Shown here: piece by piece, positions 27,894 to 36,215 of the stretch
Layout of the letters: the number at the start of each line of letters is the position of its first letter
How positions within the stretch are numbered: the stretch's first letter is position 1
Assembly (NCBI GenBank): GCA_031553615.1
Contig: JAVBLJ010000062.1
Location: 52,431 to 116,430, forward strand
Length of the DNA stretch: 64,000 bases
Reading direction: 5' to 3'
Source: WQXF01 sp031553615
GTDB taxonomy: Bacteria; Bacillota; Clostridia; Christensenellales; Aristaeellaceae
The notes under the pieces: generated by a model
What the model saw: only the letters and a program-made list of their open reading frames with translations
What the model was told of the DNA's origin: nothing
Databases searched by the model: none
Program-made: the position numbers and the translations under genes

Positions 27894-28270
27894 TGCACCA
27901 CCACATCCACTTCATCGGATTCACCGGTAGAATCTTCCGCATCAGCCCAACGGACGATCAGCTTGTGCGGCAAACAAACGATGGTATCGGCACCGCGCGC
28001 CACCGTCCCCTTTCGCATGCACCACTGATCCGGGCAATCAGCATCGACCATGCGTACACCTTGCGCGCTGATCTCGATCACGTTGTGCGCACCCGCCCCC
28101 GCCAACACCTCGTATTTTCCGTAGCGGTTGGCGGGCAGCATCATTCGCTGTTCTCCATCCACCATCACTTGCACATACCCGCCTCCCCCGCTCTGCTGGC
28201 TTACGAACCAGAGCAACAGCGCGACGCAAGCGATGCCCACAATAAACAACAGTTCATTTTTCTTGAACAT
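27890..28270 (-). CDS. NusG domain II-containing protein, membrane anchored
   Basis: A 126-residue protein with one N-terminal membrane segment (7-25) and an extracytosolic NusG-II-like beta domain. Conserved Cys residues are in DADCPDQWCMRKG and IVCLPHKLIVRW, typical of this family. It is not a transcription factor despite the name. Some relatives neighbour flavin- or Rnf-related redox genes, but none are visible here. ATG with AAGGA upstream. Operon with the Gx gene and the acyltransferase. Confidence 0.85.
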   Translation of the reverse strand: MFKKNELLFIVGIACVALLLWFVSQQSGGGGYVQVMVDGEQRMMLPANRYGKYEVLAGAGAHNVIEISAQGVRMVDADCPDQWCMRKGTVARGADTIVCLPHKLIVRWADAEDSTGESDEVDVVVQ

Positions 28271-28288
28271 GGTTCATCCTTCCGTAGC

Positions 28289-31042
28289 CTAGGGCAGCGG
28301 GACCTGCGTGGTTTCGGGCGCGGGTGTCTCCCCCTCGATTTCGGGGGTGGTGATGCGGGCAAACTTCACAATGGAATCATCCGCGTTGTATTGCAATGCC
28401 AATCGTCGCGCATCGATAGAGAAAATGGTGTGGGTACGCTTTTGCGGCATCGGAGCCTCTCCCACCATCAGGCCATATCCATCGATATTGAAGAACTGTT
28501 CCTTGCCGTCAATGTAGCAGGTACCGTCCGCGCGGAATTCCACGCGTGTGCCGCCTGGCGATTCCCAAGTGCCCAGCACTTGGTAGATGAAATTGCCGAG
28601 CAAGTTCTTGGCCTCACGCATCTCGGAGACCCGCAGAAGATAAGGATAGGCCGCCAATTGATTGCCCGCCGCGATCAGTTGGCGCGCATAGGCGAGGTTC
28701 GCTTGCTTGTACGTATTCGTGAAAGTGGCATAGCGCTTGGGCAGATCGTCCATCGGCACACTCTTTTCGATGAGCGAAAGCACCTCCGCATAATTTTCGG
28801 CTAGCATGGCTGTGTTCACACTGGTTTCGGTTTCGCCCAGCCAGGCATCATAGGCCTGTTCGCTGCGCGCGCTTGCATCGGAGTAGGAGCCCAGGGCTTC
28901 GAAAGCCTTGCCCGCTGCCGAAAAGTTCTTCTCGCGTTCCCATTGTTCGGCCTGCTCATACCGGCATACGCTTACCATGGTTGCCGCATCGGAGAATTTC
29001 CCCAACGTGGCGAATACGTTTGCCGCCTCTTCAAGCTGGTTGTTGGCACGCAAATCCAGCGCGCGGTTGTATTCGCATTGGTTTACCAGCGTCGAGGCGC
29101 TTCCATAGGAGCCCAGGGTCTCGAATACGGCGGCCGCTTCAACCCAGCTCCGGGCCTCCATCAGCGTTTCGGCGTACGAATAGTAGGATGCCCGCGCGCG
29201 CGACTCGGCATCTTCATAATTCCCAAGCGCTTCGTACAAATCGGCTGCCTTGGCGTACTCCTTGTCTTCCTGCGCTTTTTCGGCCAGCTGGTAGCGCGTT
29301 GCCTTGGCTTGATCGGCGGAATCGTCGTAGCCGCCTAGCGCTTCGAATGCTTGCGCCCCTTGTTCCAGCTCCCCGGAAACGATCAGCGAGTTGGCCAGCT
29401 GATACAATGCCTTTTGGGCAAGCGAATCCACATCCTTGTACCCAGAGATTCCCGCAAAAAGATCGATCGCCTGCTGGTATTCGCCTTTTTCATAGCGCGC
29501 AACCGCCGGGAGGTAGGCACATTCCTTCGCCAATTCGGCCGCATCAAGATACGTAGGAATGGTGTTAAACAGCGTGGCCGCTTCGTCGTACGCACCGGCC
29601 TCCATGCGCGCCTTCGCGGGGTTGTACACACAGTCGGCCGCCTGTTGCGCAGCATCCTGGTATGCGCCCAGCTTATCGAACTGAAGCTTTGCATCCTCGT
29701 ACTTGCCTTCGCCCTTGAGTGCAAGCGCGTATTGATACACGCATTCGCGCGCCCGGTCCACCGAATCCGAATGGGTCGGAATGGAGCTGTACAGCGAAAC
29801 CGCCTGGAGGTATTCCCCCGCCTCCGCGGCCTTGCCCGCCTGGCGGTAAATCGAATCGATCGCACGCTCGGCGGCGTCGCGGAAATCGCCCAAAGCGGCA
29901 AATCGGATGGCGGCGTCATCGTACTCGCCCTTGGCCACCGCTTGGCTCGCGATTTGGTAGGACATTTCTGTTAATTGCTCCGCGGAATCTTGGTATTCAC
30001 CAAGCGCCGCATAGAGCGATTCAGCCTGCTCGTAATCGCCGACATCGACTGCGCTTTGGGCCAATCGATAGCGTGCCGCCGAAGCCTCGACTTGGGCCTG
30101 CGGGTAATCGGTCATAGAATCCAGCATGCGCAAGCCCTTCTCGCGTTCGAGGGAGTTCTCGCTTGCAGCCAGCGCTTTGGCCGCGCTGTACTCGGTTTCT
30201 TGCACACGCTGATCCGCATTGCGGTAATCGCCCAACGAAACAAAAACTTCCTTCGCTTCCTGCGCGTTGCCGCTGGCCAATTGCGATTCGGCGTAACGGT
30301 AGCGCAGCTCGGGCCAACCATATTCCACAAAGAAGTACGCGCTCACCGCAAGCACCAGCGAAGTCACCATCAGCGTAACGCGAATGCGGTGCTTGCGGCG
30401 GCGGCGAAGTTCGGCTTCCTTGCGCAAAGCCTCCTCCCGCGCCTCTTCCTCGCGCATGCGCTTAGCGTTCTCTTGCTGCAGCCGATCGCGCTCTTCGATC
30501 ACGGCCTGTACCGCTGCCGGGTTGTACTGCGTAAAGACCTGCTTTTTATCGCGGCCGCAGCGGTGGCACATGATCTCATTGGAGGGATTGGGCCGCCCGC
30601 ATACGCACACCCACACCGCGCCCTGCTCCGAAGGAAAGCCCATTGCATCCTTACCGGCGGCATGCCGCAGATGGTCGAGCACCCGTCCTGCGGGCAGCGT
30701 GTTCGGTTCATATTCCTGGTAGGGAGCCTGGCTGATGCGCCACACGGTCGCATCGTCGAACCACACTTTTTCAATAACAAGGTCGATGCGTTGTATCCAA
30801 CCATCGTCCTCTACCGCGACATTGGCCTCAAAAAGTTCCTTACTCTGCGCTTCGATCCCCATGACCCGTTCGACCCGGCGAACCACCGCATTGCCATCGC
30901 CATCGAGCAGCGTAAGCGAAACCAGCACGCTACGCACAATCTTGGCAGATAAATTTAAAAACACCAGGGAACAAAAAGGCTGTATCACGGAGGGCAACTC
31001 AAAATCGTACAGTTCCACAGGGCAGGAGAGATCTATTTTCAT
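28289..31042 (-). CDS. Zinc-ribbon, single-TM, TPR-like repeat protein (unknown function)
   Basis: A 917-residue protein. Residues 1-140 form a beta-rich cytosolic domain of unknown family. A zinc ribbon uses Cys146, 148, 159 and 162. A charged coiled coil covers 178-218 and one membrane helix 221-240. About 13 TPR/Sel1-like repeats of ~37 residues follow (247-730), each starting Tyr and centred on A-x-x-x-F-x-x-L-G-x-Y-x-D-A. The C-terminal region (840-900) resembles a small lipocalin-like or YxGxW sensor (GTWESPGGTRVEF). By topology the repeats are outside the cell. The start at 31042 has GAGGTG upstream. I do not recognise an exact family. Confidence 0.8.
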   Translation of the reverse strand: MKIDLSCPVELYDFELPSVIQPFCSLVFLNLSAKIVRSVLVSLTLLDGDGNAVVRRVERVMGIEAQSKELFEANVAVEDDGWIQRIDLVIEKVWFDDATVWRISQAPYQEYEPNTLPAGRVLDHLRHAAGKDAMGFPSEQGAVWVCVCGRPNPSNEIMCHRCGRDKKQVFTQYNPAAVQAVIEERDRLQQENAKRMREEEAREEALRKEAELRRRRKHRIRVTLMVTSLVLAVSAYFFVEYGWPELRYRYAESQLASGNAQEAKEVFVSLGDYRNADQRVQETEYSAAKALAASENSLEREKGLRMLDSMTDYPQAQVEASAARYRLAQSAVDVGDYEQAESLYAALGEYQDSAEQLTEMSYQIASQAVAKGEYDDAAIRFAALGDFRDAAERAIDSIYRQAGKAAEAGEYLQAVSLYSSIPTHSDSVDRARECVYQYALALKGEGKYEDAKLQFDKLGAYQDAAQQAADCVYNPAKARMEAGAYDEAATLFNTIPTYLDAAELAKECAYLPAVARYEKGEYQQAIDLFAGISGYKDVDSLAQKALYQLANSLIVSGELEQGAQAFEALGGYDDSADQAKATRYQLAEKAQEDKEYAKAADLYEALGNYEDAESRARASYYSYAETLMEARSWVEAAAVFETLGSYGSASTLVNQCEYNRALDLRANNQLEEAANVFATLGKFSDAATMVSVCRYEQAEQWEREKNFSAAGKAFEALGSYSDASARSEQAYDAWLGETETSVNTAMLAENYAEVLSLIEKSVPMDDLPKRYATFTNTYKQANLAYARQLIAAGNQLAAYPYLLRVSEMREAKNLLGNFIYQVLGTWESPGGTRVEFRADGTCYIDGKEQFFNIDGYGLMVGEAPMPQKRTHTIFSIDARRLALQYNADDSIVKFARITTPEIEGETPAPETTQVPLP

Positions 31043-31099
31043 CGCATTCACCTCGCAACAGCAATCAGCATTCGACTTATGACCGAGCATACAACATAC

Positions 31100-31126
31100 A
31101 GTATATATAAGAATAAGAAAGGTCAA
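31100..31126 (-). promoter_or_regulatory. Promoter of the zinc-ribbon/TPR gene
   Basis: TATACT (31100-31105) with TTGACC (31121-31126) 15 bases upstream, a short spacer. A second TTGAC lies 9 bases further up. Confidence 0.45.
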
Positions 31127-31140
31127 CTTTGTCAACCTTT
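31118..31140. promoter_or_regulatory. Palindrome over the -35: possible operator
   Basis: AAAGGT-N11-ACCTTT, with the inner sequence also forming a TTGAC-AAAG-TTGAC direct repeat. It overlaps the -35 of the TPR gene, where a repressor or activator could bind. Confidence 0.4.
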
Positions 31141-31197
31141 CAAGATTGTGCATAGAATGGTTCTTTTTGTCATTATTGCGTTAATTTCCCAAAATAG

Positions 31198-31938
31198 CTA
31201 GAGAGAGCGCAGCTTTTCGATCTCCTCGTCGGTCAGCTCGCGGTACTCTCCGCGCTGCAAATCTCCCAATTGCAGGGGACCAAAAGCCACGCGCCGCAGC
31301 ATGAGCACCTTGTGCCCCACCGCGTCGAACATGCGCCGGACCTGGCGGTTCCTGCCTTCATGAATGCCTACCAGCACCACGCAAGCGAACGTTTCGCGCT
31401 TGATGACGCGCACGCGCGCCACCGAGGTCGTGCGGCTTTCCCCCTCCATCAGTACGCCCTTGCGCAGCGCGCGGATGGCGTCGAGCGAAAGGTCGCCGGT
31501 AATGCGCGCCAGGTAAACCTTTTCAACCTCGTGGCTGGGGTGCAAAAGCTGCTGCGTCAATTCGCCATCGTTGGTGAGCAGCAGCAAGCCCTCGCTATCG
31601 AAATCCAGCCTGCCCACCGGGTAGAGCCGCACCGGGTACTCCGCAAAGCGATCGAGCACAGTGGGCCGGTCGCGATCGTCCGCGGCAGTGGCCACCTCGC
31701 CGATGGGTTTGTGGTACAGGATGTACTTCTTCTCCGCTTCGGGGCGCACCACCGCGCCATCAACGGTAACCACATCGCTCGCCGATACGCGAACGCCCAT
31801 CTCCTGCACCACCGCGCCGTTCACACTCACGCTCCCAGCAGCGATCAGCTCATCGCAATGCCTGCGCGAAGCCACGCCGCACTGCGCCAGGTACTTGTTT
31901 AGCCGAGTCGTCTCGACCGGCATTCCTTCGTTGCTCAT
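31198..31938 (-). CDS. 23S rRNA pseudouridine synthase, RluB/RsuA family
   Basis: A 246-residue enzyme. The N-terminal S4 RNA-binding domain (TRLNKYLAQCGVASRRHCDELI) is followed by the catalytic domain with the Asp motif GRLDFDSEGLLLLTNDGEL and the C-terminal GRNRQVRRMF. This fits RluB (pseudouridine 2605 in 23S rRNA), though RsuA/RluE/RluF relatives look alike. ATG with GGGAG 6-7 bases upstream. Confidence 0.92.
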   Translation of the reverse strand: MSNEGMPVETTRLNKYLAQCGVASRRHCDELIAAGSVSVNGAVVQEMGVRVSASDVVTVDGAVVRPEAEKKYILYHKPIGEVATAADDRDRPTVLDRFAEYPVRLYPVGRLDFDSEGLLLLTNDGELTQQLLHPSHEVEKVYLARITGDLSLDAIRALRKGVLMEGESRTTSVARVRVIKRETFACVVLVGIHEGRNRQVRRMFDAVGHKVLMLRRVAFGPLQLGDLQRGEYRELTDEEIEKLRSL

Positions 31939-31968
31939 GTAAAGCTCCCTTGCTGTATTGGTTTAGGC

Positions 31969-33084
31969 CTACGCCAATAGGCACCACGCGCGCAACACGC
32001 GTACAAGCTGGTTCCAGAAGGTGGATACCGCCACCGAATGCGCCGGGTAAAGGGGCTGTTCATCCAGCACGCGTTCCCCGGCCAGCAGCCGCACGGTGCC
32101 GAGGGGCTGCCCTTCTTCCACAGGCGCGATAAGCGATATGGGCAAATCCACCGAAAGCACAGGGCTCTCGTGCTCCCCCAGCGGTGCGCTCAGGGGCGTG
32201 TGCAGCACAGCTTCGACAGATTCGTACACGCCCTTTTGCACCGGCAGCGTTCTCAGCGCTTCCCCGGCATCCAAAAGCGTAACGTTCCGATACTCCGCAA
32301 AGGTCTGATCCATCAGCCCCTGCGCCACATCGAACCAGCTGGGGCAGCCCAACACCACGCCCACAATCTCCAGCCCATCGCGCTGTGCGCCGAATACCAG
32401 GCACCTCCCCGCCGCGCGCGTGTAGCCGGTCTTGATGCCCGTGGCACCGGGATAATCGGTGAGCAGGCGGTTCTTGTTGCGCAGTTGACGATCGTACGCA
32501 TGCCCTGCCCAGGGGATGGAAGCGCGCTGCGTCGATACGATTTGCCGGAACACCGGCTCGCTCATGGCCTGACGTGCGATGAGCGCCAGATCGCGCGCCG
32601 AGGTGTAGTGATCACGATCGGGCAAGCCGTGCGGATTGGTAAAGTAGGTGTGGGTTGCGCCCAGCTCACGCGCCCGCATGTTCATAAGGTCGGCAAAATC
32701 CTTCACCGATCCCGCGATGTGCTCGGCAATCGCGGTGGCCGCATCGTTCCCAGAGGCCAGCAGGAGGCCTTGCAGCATCTCCTCCATGGTCAGCGTTTCG
32801 CCGGGCGTCAGGTAGATCGATGTTCCGGGAATGCCGAAGGCGGTATCGCTGCAGGTGACCAGATCGGTCACCTCCGCATTCTCGATTGCCAATAGCGCTG
32901 TCATCACCTTGGTGGTGGAGGCGATGGGCAGAGGATCGTCCGCACGGTACTCGTACAGCACTCTCCCGGAATGCAGCTCCAAAATGCAGGCTGCCTTGGC
33001 TGCAGGAGTCTCCGCAGCTGCGCCGATGTCATTATACAGGAATAGACCGCAGATGAAAAGTCCAAGCCAGCGCTTTCTCACCAC
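31969..33084 (-). CDS. D-alanyl-D-alanine carboxypeptidase (S11 family, DacF/PBP5-like)
   Basis: A 371-residue penicillin-binding protein that trims D-Ala from peptidoglycan stem peptides. Signal peptide in the first ~24 residues (RKRWLGLFICGLFL...GAAAE). The active-site triads are SxxK (Ser56-Thr-Thr-Lys59), SGN at 111-113 and KTG (GIKTGYT). The C-terminal beta domain ends in a hydrophobic helix, a likely membrane anchor. The start is GTG at 33084, 6 bases after GAGGGG (GTG 33081 also possible). The longer frame has no ribosome site. Confidence 0.92.
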   Translation of the reverse strand: MVRKRWLGLFICGLFLYNDIGAAAETPAAKAACILELHSGRVLYEYRADDPLPIASTTKVMTALLAIENAEVTDLVTCSDTAFGIPGTSIYLTPGETLTMEEMLQGLLLASGNDAATAIAEHIAGSVKDFADLMNMRARELGATHTYFTNPHGLPDRDHYTSARDLALIARQAMSEPVFRQIVSTQRASIPWAGHAYDRQLRNKNRLLTDYPGATGIKTGYTRAAGRCLVFGAQRDGLEIVGVVLGCPSWFDVAQGLMDQTFAEYRNVTLLDAGEALRTLPVQKGVYESVEAVLHTPLSAPLGEHESPVLSVDLPISLIAPVEEGQPLGTVRLLAGERVLDEQPLYPAHSVAVSTFWNQLVRVLRAWCLLA

Positions 33085-33395
33085 AACATTCCCCTCGCTT
33101 CCCACAAAACAGCGTACAGGCAAGCGTATGCGAGCATCCACAAAAAAAGCCGCGTATTCGCGGCTACAGAGTTTCAACAAAGATGCGCAAACGGGCAGCG
33201 AAGATCCAGGGCGATCGCAAAACCCTGGTCGCATCCGCAGATGCGAAATGCCCCGAAGCTAAGCAGCGCAAGGAATTCCACCCTTTGCGAAGGGCGGCCA
33301 AAGGGCTTATCGCTCGCCCTTTGGAATCCCCCTCTGCGCATCCCTGTACTGTGTTGATGCCCTGAAGCCGGGCATTTGCGGCTCCGCTTGTGTTC
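33085..33395. other. Intergenic region with four small hairpins and a terminator
   Basis: No gene is seen. Hairpins: CCAGGG/CCCTGG (33206-33228), GCATC/GATGC (33231-33244), CCAAAGGGC/GCCCTTTGG (33298-33324) and ATGCCC/GGGCAT (33357-33375). The minus-strand terminator is at 33142-33166. It could be the structured 3' end of the ytfJ transcript or a short RNA of unknown kind. Confidence 0.5.
33142..33166 (-). terminator. Terminator of the M50-scpA-scpB-ytfJ transcript
   Basis: GCCGCG / CGCGGC stem with a 4-base loop and a seven-T tail on the minus strand. Confidence 0.85.
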
Positions 33396-33947
33396 TTAGC
33401 GATCCGTGGGATAGGAGGGCACCGCGCCCATGCCGCCCGCGTAGAATTCGGGGGTTGTCGCAGGCGGCGGATTCGCAACGCCTGTGGTTCGTTCCGTTTC
33501 GGAATAAGCGGCTTTCTTCTTCGCGGATTCCTTTTGCGTGTCTGAGCCGGAGCTATCGGCCAGCACCTGCTTTAGGTCGTTGACCACCTGCGGGATGAGC
33601 TCCATGACCCGATCCACGGGCGTGACATAGTTGGCGCTGAGCAACTTCACCTGCCCGTTTCCCACAACGAGAAAACCCATGGGATGCACAGAGACGCCTG
33701 CGCCGCTGCCTCCGGCAAACGGCAAAGCCTCCGTGACCCCCGGCGCACTCGTGCCGTTGCCTTTTCCGGTCTCCACCCCATACTCTCCGCCCCCCGCCAC
33801 GAAGCCAAAGGACACCCTCGATATCGGTATGATGGTGCTGCCGTCCTCGGTGCGCACCGGGTCGCCGATCACAGTATTGACGTCCACCATGTCCTTGATG
33901 TTCTCCATGGTGGTTCCCATTAAGCTCTCGATTGGATGACGTTCCAT
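33396..33947 (-). CDS. ytfJ: Sporulation protein YtfJ (GerW family)
   Basis: A 183-residue cytosolic protein of the GerW family, made during sporulation and needed for germination in Bacillus. MERHPIESLMGTTMENIKDMVDVNTVIGDPV and SRVSFGFVAGGGEY are the family signatures; the C-terminal ~50 residues are low complexity and family-variable. Start at 33947 with GAGGAG upstream. In the scp cluster, downstream of a DUF2953 protein, its usual neighbour. Confidence 0.92.
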   Translation of the reverse strand: MERHPIESLMGTTMENIKDMVDVNTVIGDPVRTEDGSTIIPISRVSFGFVAGGGEYGVETGKGNGTSAPGVTEALPFAGGSGAGVSVHPMGFLVVGNGQVKLLSANYVTPVDRVMELIPQVVNDLKQVLADSSGSDTQKESAKKKAAYSETERTTGVANPPPATTPEFYAGGMGAVPSYPTDR

Positions 33948-33982
33948 TTGCTCTCCTCTTTTCCGGCATGGTCGGTAGCGCG

Positions 33983-34588
33983 CTACGCGCCGCTTTTGGG
34001 CGCGCGCATGCGGGATGCGATGCCTTCCAGCGCGACCAGCAGCCCTGTGCCGATAATGTTTCCGACATGAAATGCGATTATGCAATCGACGCTGCACAGA
34101 AACACCGACTCCCGATAATCGCCCAACGCGCGCACCCGGGGCCAAATGCGCTTGCGCCGGTGCACCGCCTGCGCAATCAGGAGCAATGCCGTGCAGCACA
34201 GGCCGTGCAATTGGGCCGTGTATGCCGCATCCCCTGTGCCCACGCGCAGGAAGATTCCCAGGGCTTGCAGGCGCAAAACCCTTTGTAAATGCGCGAGCGA
34301 ACGCGGATGGCTGCGGAAAAAGCGCACCACCGCGAGAACCTCCTGTATGCTTGCCACCAACTCGGGCGGTTCCTCCGGCTTGCGCTTGCTTCCCCTGCGC
34401 CGGATGTGCAGCGCGAGGCTCCCTTCCTGGCGCTCCACGACGGCATCGTAGCGCAGCCGAACGCGCCAAATCGTGCAATCGAGGCGAGCTGTGGGCGTGC
34501 GGTTGAGATCGATGCGCCCTGCGATGCGCACCGGCATCCACCACAGCGCACCAAAAAGCGCCAACGACAACGCAACATACGACAACAA
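33983..34588 (-). CDS. DUF2953 domain membrane protein
   Basis: A ~201-residue protein with an N-terminal membrane helix (LSYVALSLALFGALWW) and a beta-rich domain containing VGTGDAAYTAQLHGL, the DUF2953 hallmark, and a second hydrophobic segment near the end (HVGNIIGTGLLVALEG). Function unknown; usually next to ytfJ and scpAB in sporeformers. The start is probably TTG at 34588, 7 bases after GGAGG; an ATG at 34594 sits too close to that site. Confidence 0.8.
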   Translation of the reverse strand: MLSYVALSLALFGALWWMPVRIAGRIDLNRTPTARLDCTIWRVRLRYDAVVERQEGSLALHIRRRGSKRKPEEPPELVASIQEVLAVVRFFRSHPRSLAHLQRVLRLQALGIFLRVGTGDAAYTAQLHGLCCTALLLIAQAVHRRKRIWPRVRALGDYRESVFLCSVDCIIAFHVGNIIGTGLLVALEGIASRMRAPKSGA

Positions 34589-34657
34589 GCGCATCCCTCC
34601 CGGCCCGGCTTTCTCCGCGATTCGTTCTCTTTTTCCCCTTTCCAGGCATTTACATGC

Positions 34658-34684
34658 AAAAACCCCGCCTTGTCGGCAGGGTTT
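34658..34684 (-). terminator. Terminator after scpB
   Basis: AAACCCTGCC / GGCGGGGTTT stem with a GACAA loop and a T tail on the minus strand. Read-through to the next two genes is possible. Confidence 0.75.
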
Positions 34685-34691
34685 CATATAC

Positions 34692-35465
34692 CTACGCTTC
34701 CGCTTCATCTTCCTCCGGGAAGAATTCCTCGTCTCCCAGGACGATTTCCTCATCTCCCGGCAAAAACTCCTTGTCCGGTACCGGTTCGGCTTCGTCCGTC
34801 TCAGCAGAGGCTTCGCCGCCTTGGCTCGGTTCAGCCTCGCACGGTTCCGTTTCGCCCAGTTCCGCTTCGCCCTCCATGCGCGCTCGCTGATCCTGCGCCA
34901 TCAGCTGGGGCAGCGTAGGCGCTGTCTCACCCTCGGCATCCTCTTGGGCCGGCAGGGTCAGATCGATGGCGGGCAATTCCTCCAGGGATGCGATGCAGAA
35001 GTGCCGCAGGAACTCATCGGTGGTGCCGTACAGTATGGGCCTGCCCAATGTTTCCTTGCGGCCCACGTCCTGAATCAGCCGCTTTTGCATGAGCATGGAG
35101 ATAGAGTAATCGCACTTCACGCCGCGTATGGCCTCGACCTCGCTGCGGGTTACTGGTTGCTTGTAGGCTACCACCGCCAATGTTTCCAAAGCGGCTTGGG
35201 TCAGCGATTGCTTTTGTACCGGCTGCAGCAGCCGCTCCACGAAGGGCGCGTAGTCCGGCCGGGTCGCCAACTGCATGCAACTGCCATAGCGCAGCAGACG
35301 AATGCCGCGCTTTCCGAATTCGTATTCCCCATCCAGCGCTTCCAACGCCTCGTCGAGCTGATTGGGCGTCACCTCGAGCGCTTGCATCACCGCGTCGCGC
35401 TCCACCGGCTCTCCGGCCACAAACAGCACCGCCTCCAGAATTGCGCAAAGCTCATTCCGCTCCAA
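34692..35465 (-). CDS. scpB: Segregation and condensation protein B
   Basis: A 257-residue condensin accessory protein with two winged-helix domains (ELCAILEAVLFVAGEPV; LTQAALETLAVVAYKQPVTRSEVEAIRGV; RPILYGTTDEFLRHF). The last ~70 residues form a Glu/Asp-rich tail longer than usual. It binds ScpA and SMC to organise the chromosome. The start overlaps the end of scpA by 14 bases. Confidence 0.96.
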   Translation of the reverse strand: MERNELCAILEAVLFVAGEPVERDAVMQALEVTPNQLDEALEALDGEYEFGKRGIRLLRYGSCMQLATRPDYAPFVERLLQPVQKQSLTQAALETLAVVAYKQPVTRSEVEAIRGVKCDYSISMLMQKRLIQDVGRKETLGRPILYGTTDEFLRHFCIASLEELPAIDLTLPAQEDAEGETAPTLPQLMAQDQRARMEGEAELGETEPCEAEPSQGGEASAETDEAEPVPDKEFLPGDEEIVLGDEEFFPEEDEAEA

Positions 35466-36192
35466 CGGCTTCCCCTCCGCTTTGCATTAATAGGATATCG
35501 CCAAATACTTCGCTTTGCTGTATGTGCAGCTTGCCCAGACGCAAAAGCTCCAGCAGCGCCATAAACAGCGTAACCACCTCGTCGCGCGTCGGGTGCTCGG
35601 AAAAAAGGTGGGAAAACTGCACGGAACCACGCCGGACGCGCGCGGAAATGCGAAACACGCATTCCTGGATCGAGAAGGATTCGCGAGCGATGGCCCGGGT
35701 CGTAAAGGTGACTTCCTCCGGTTCCGCCGCGCGCAGCATCAATCGGCGAAAGGCGGCAACCAGGCCATCCATGGTCAGGTTATCCAGTTGATAGGTTGGG
35801 GGCGGCAGCGGGTATTCCTCCGGCAGCTTGGAAAAAACCGCCCTGGCCGCGCGTTCGATGCTCTGCATCTCCCCCGCCCCCTCTTTGATAGCCTTGTATT
35901 CATGGAGGCGACGAATCAGCGCCTGCTCCGGCGATTCTTCGCCTTCCTCCTCTGGATCGGGCAAGCGCGGCAACAGCGCGCGCGATTTGATCTCCAGCAG
36001 GGTCGCGGCCATGGTTAAAAACTCGCTGGCGGTATCCATATCCAGCGCGTCGATATCCTCCATGGTGGCCAAATACTGCTCGGTGATCTCCGATACGAAT
36101 ATGTCGCAAATATCCACCTTCGCGCGGGCAATGAGGTGGAGAAGCAAATCCAACGGTCCCTCGAATTGGCTTAACTGTACCTGATATGCCAT
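35452..36192 (-). CDS. scpA: Segregation and condensation protein A (kleisin)
   Basis: A 246-residue kleisin that bridges SMC heads. VQLSQFEGPLDLLLHLIARAKVDICDI is the N-terminal signature and the C-terminal winged helix is at VTLFMALLELLRLGKLHIQQ. ATG at 36192 with GGGGGCG upstream. Operon with scpB and the M50 protease. Confidence 0.96.
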   Translation of the reverse strand: MAYQVQLSQFEGPLDLLLHLIARAKVDICDIFVSEITEQYLATMEDIDALDMDTASEFLTMAATLLEIKSRALLPRLPDPEEEGEESPEQALIRRLHEYKAIKEGAGEMQSIERAARAVFSKLPEEYPLPPPTYQLDNLTMDGLVAAFRRLMLRAAEPEEVTFTTRAIARESFSIQECVFRISARVRRGSVQFSHLFSEHPTRDEVVTLFMALLELLRLGKLHIQQSEVFGDILLMQSGGEAVGAE

Positions 36193-36215
36193 CGCACGCC
36201 CCCGCTAACTGTCCA

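Noticed and set aside
33164..33478. Minus-strand frame of 104 codons between ytfJ and dacF
   Set aside because: It overlaps the ytfJ end in another frame and lacks a start signal; the region is better explained by hairpins.
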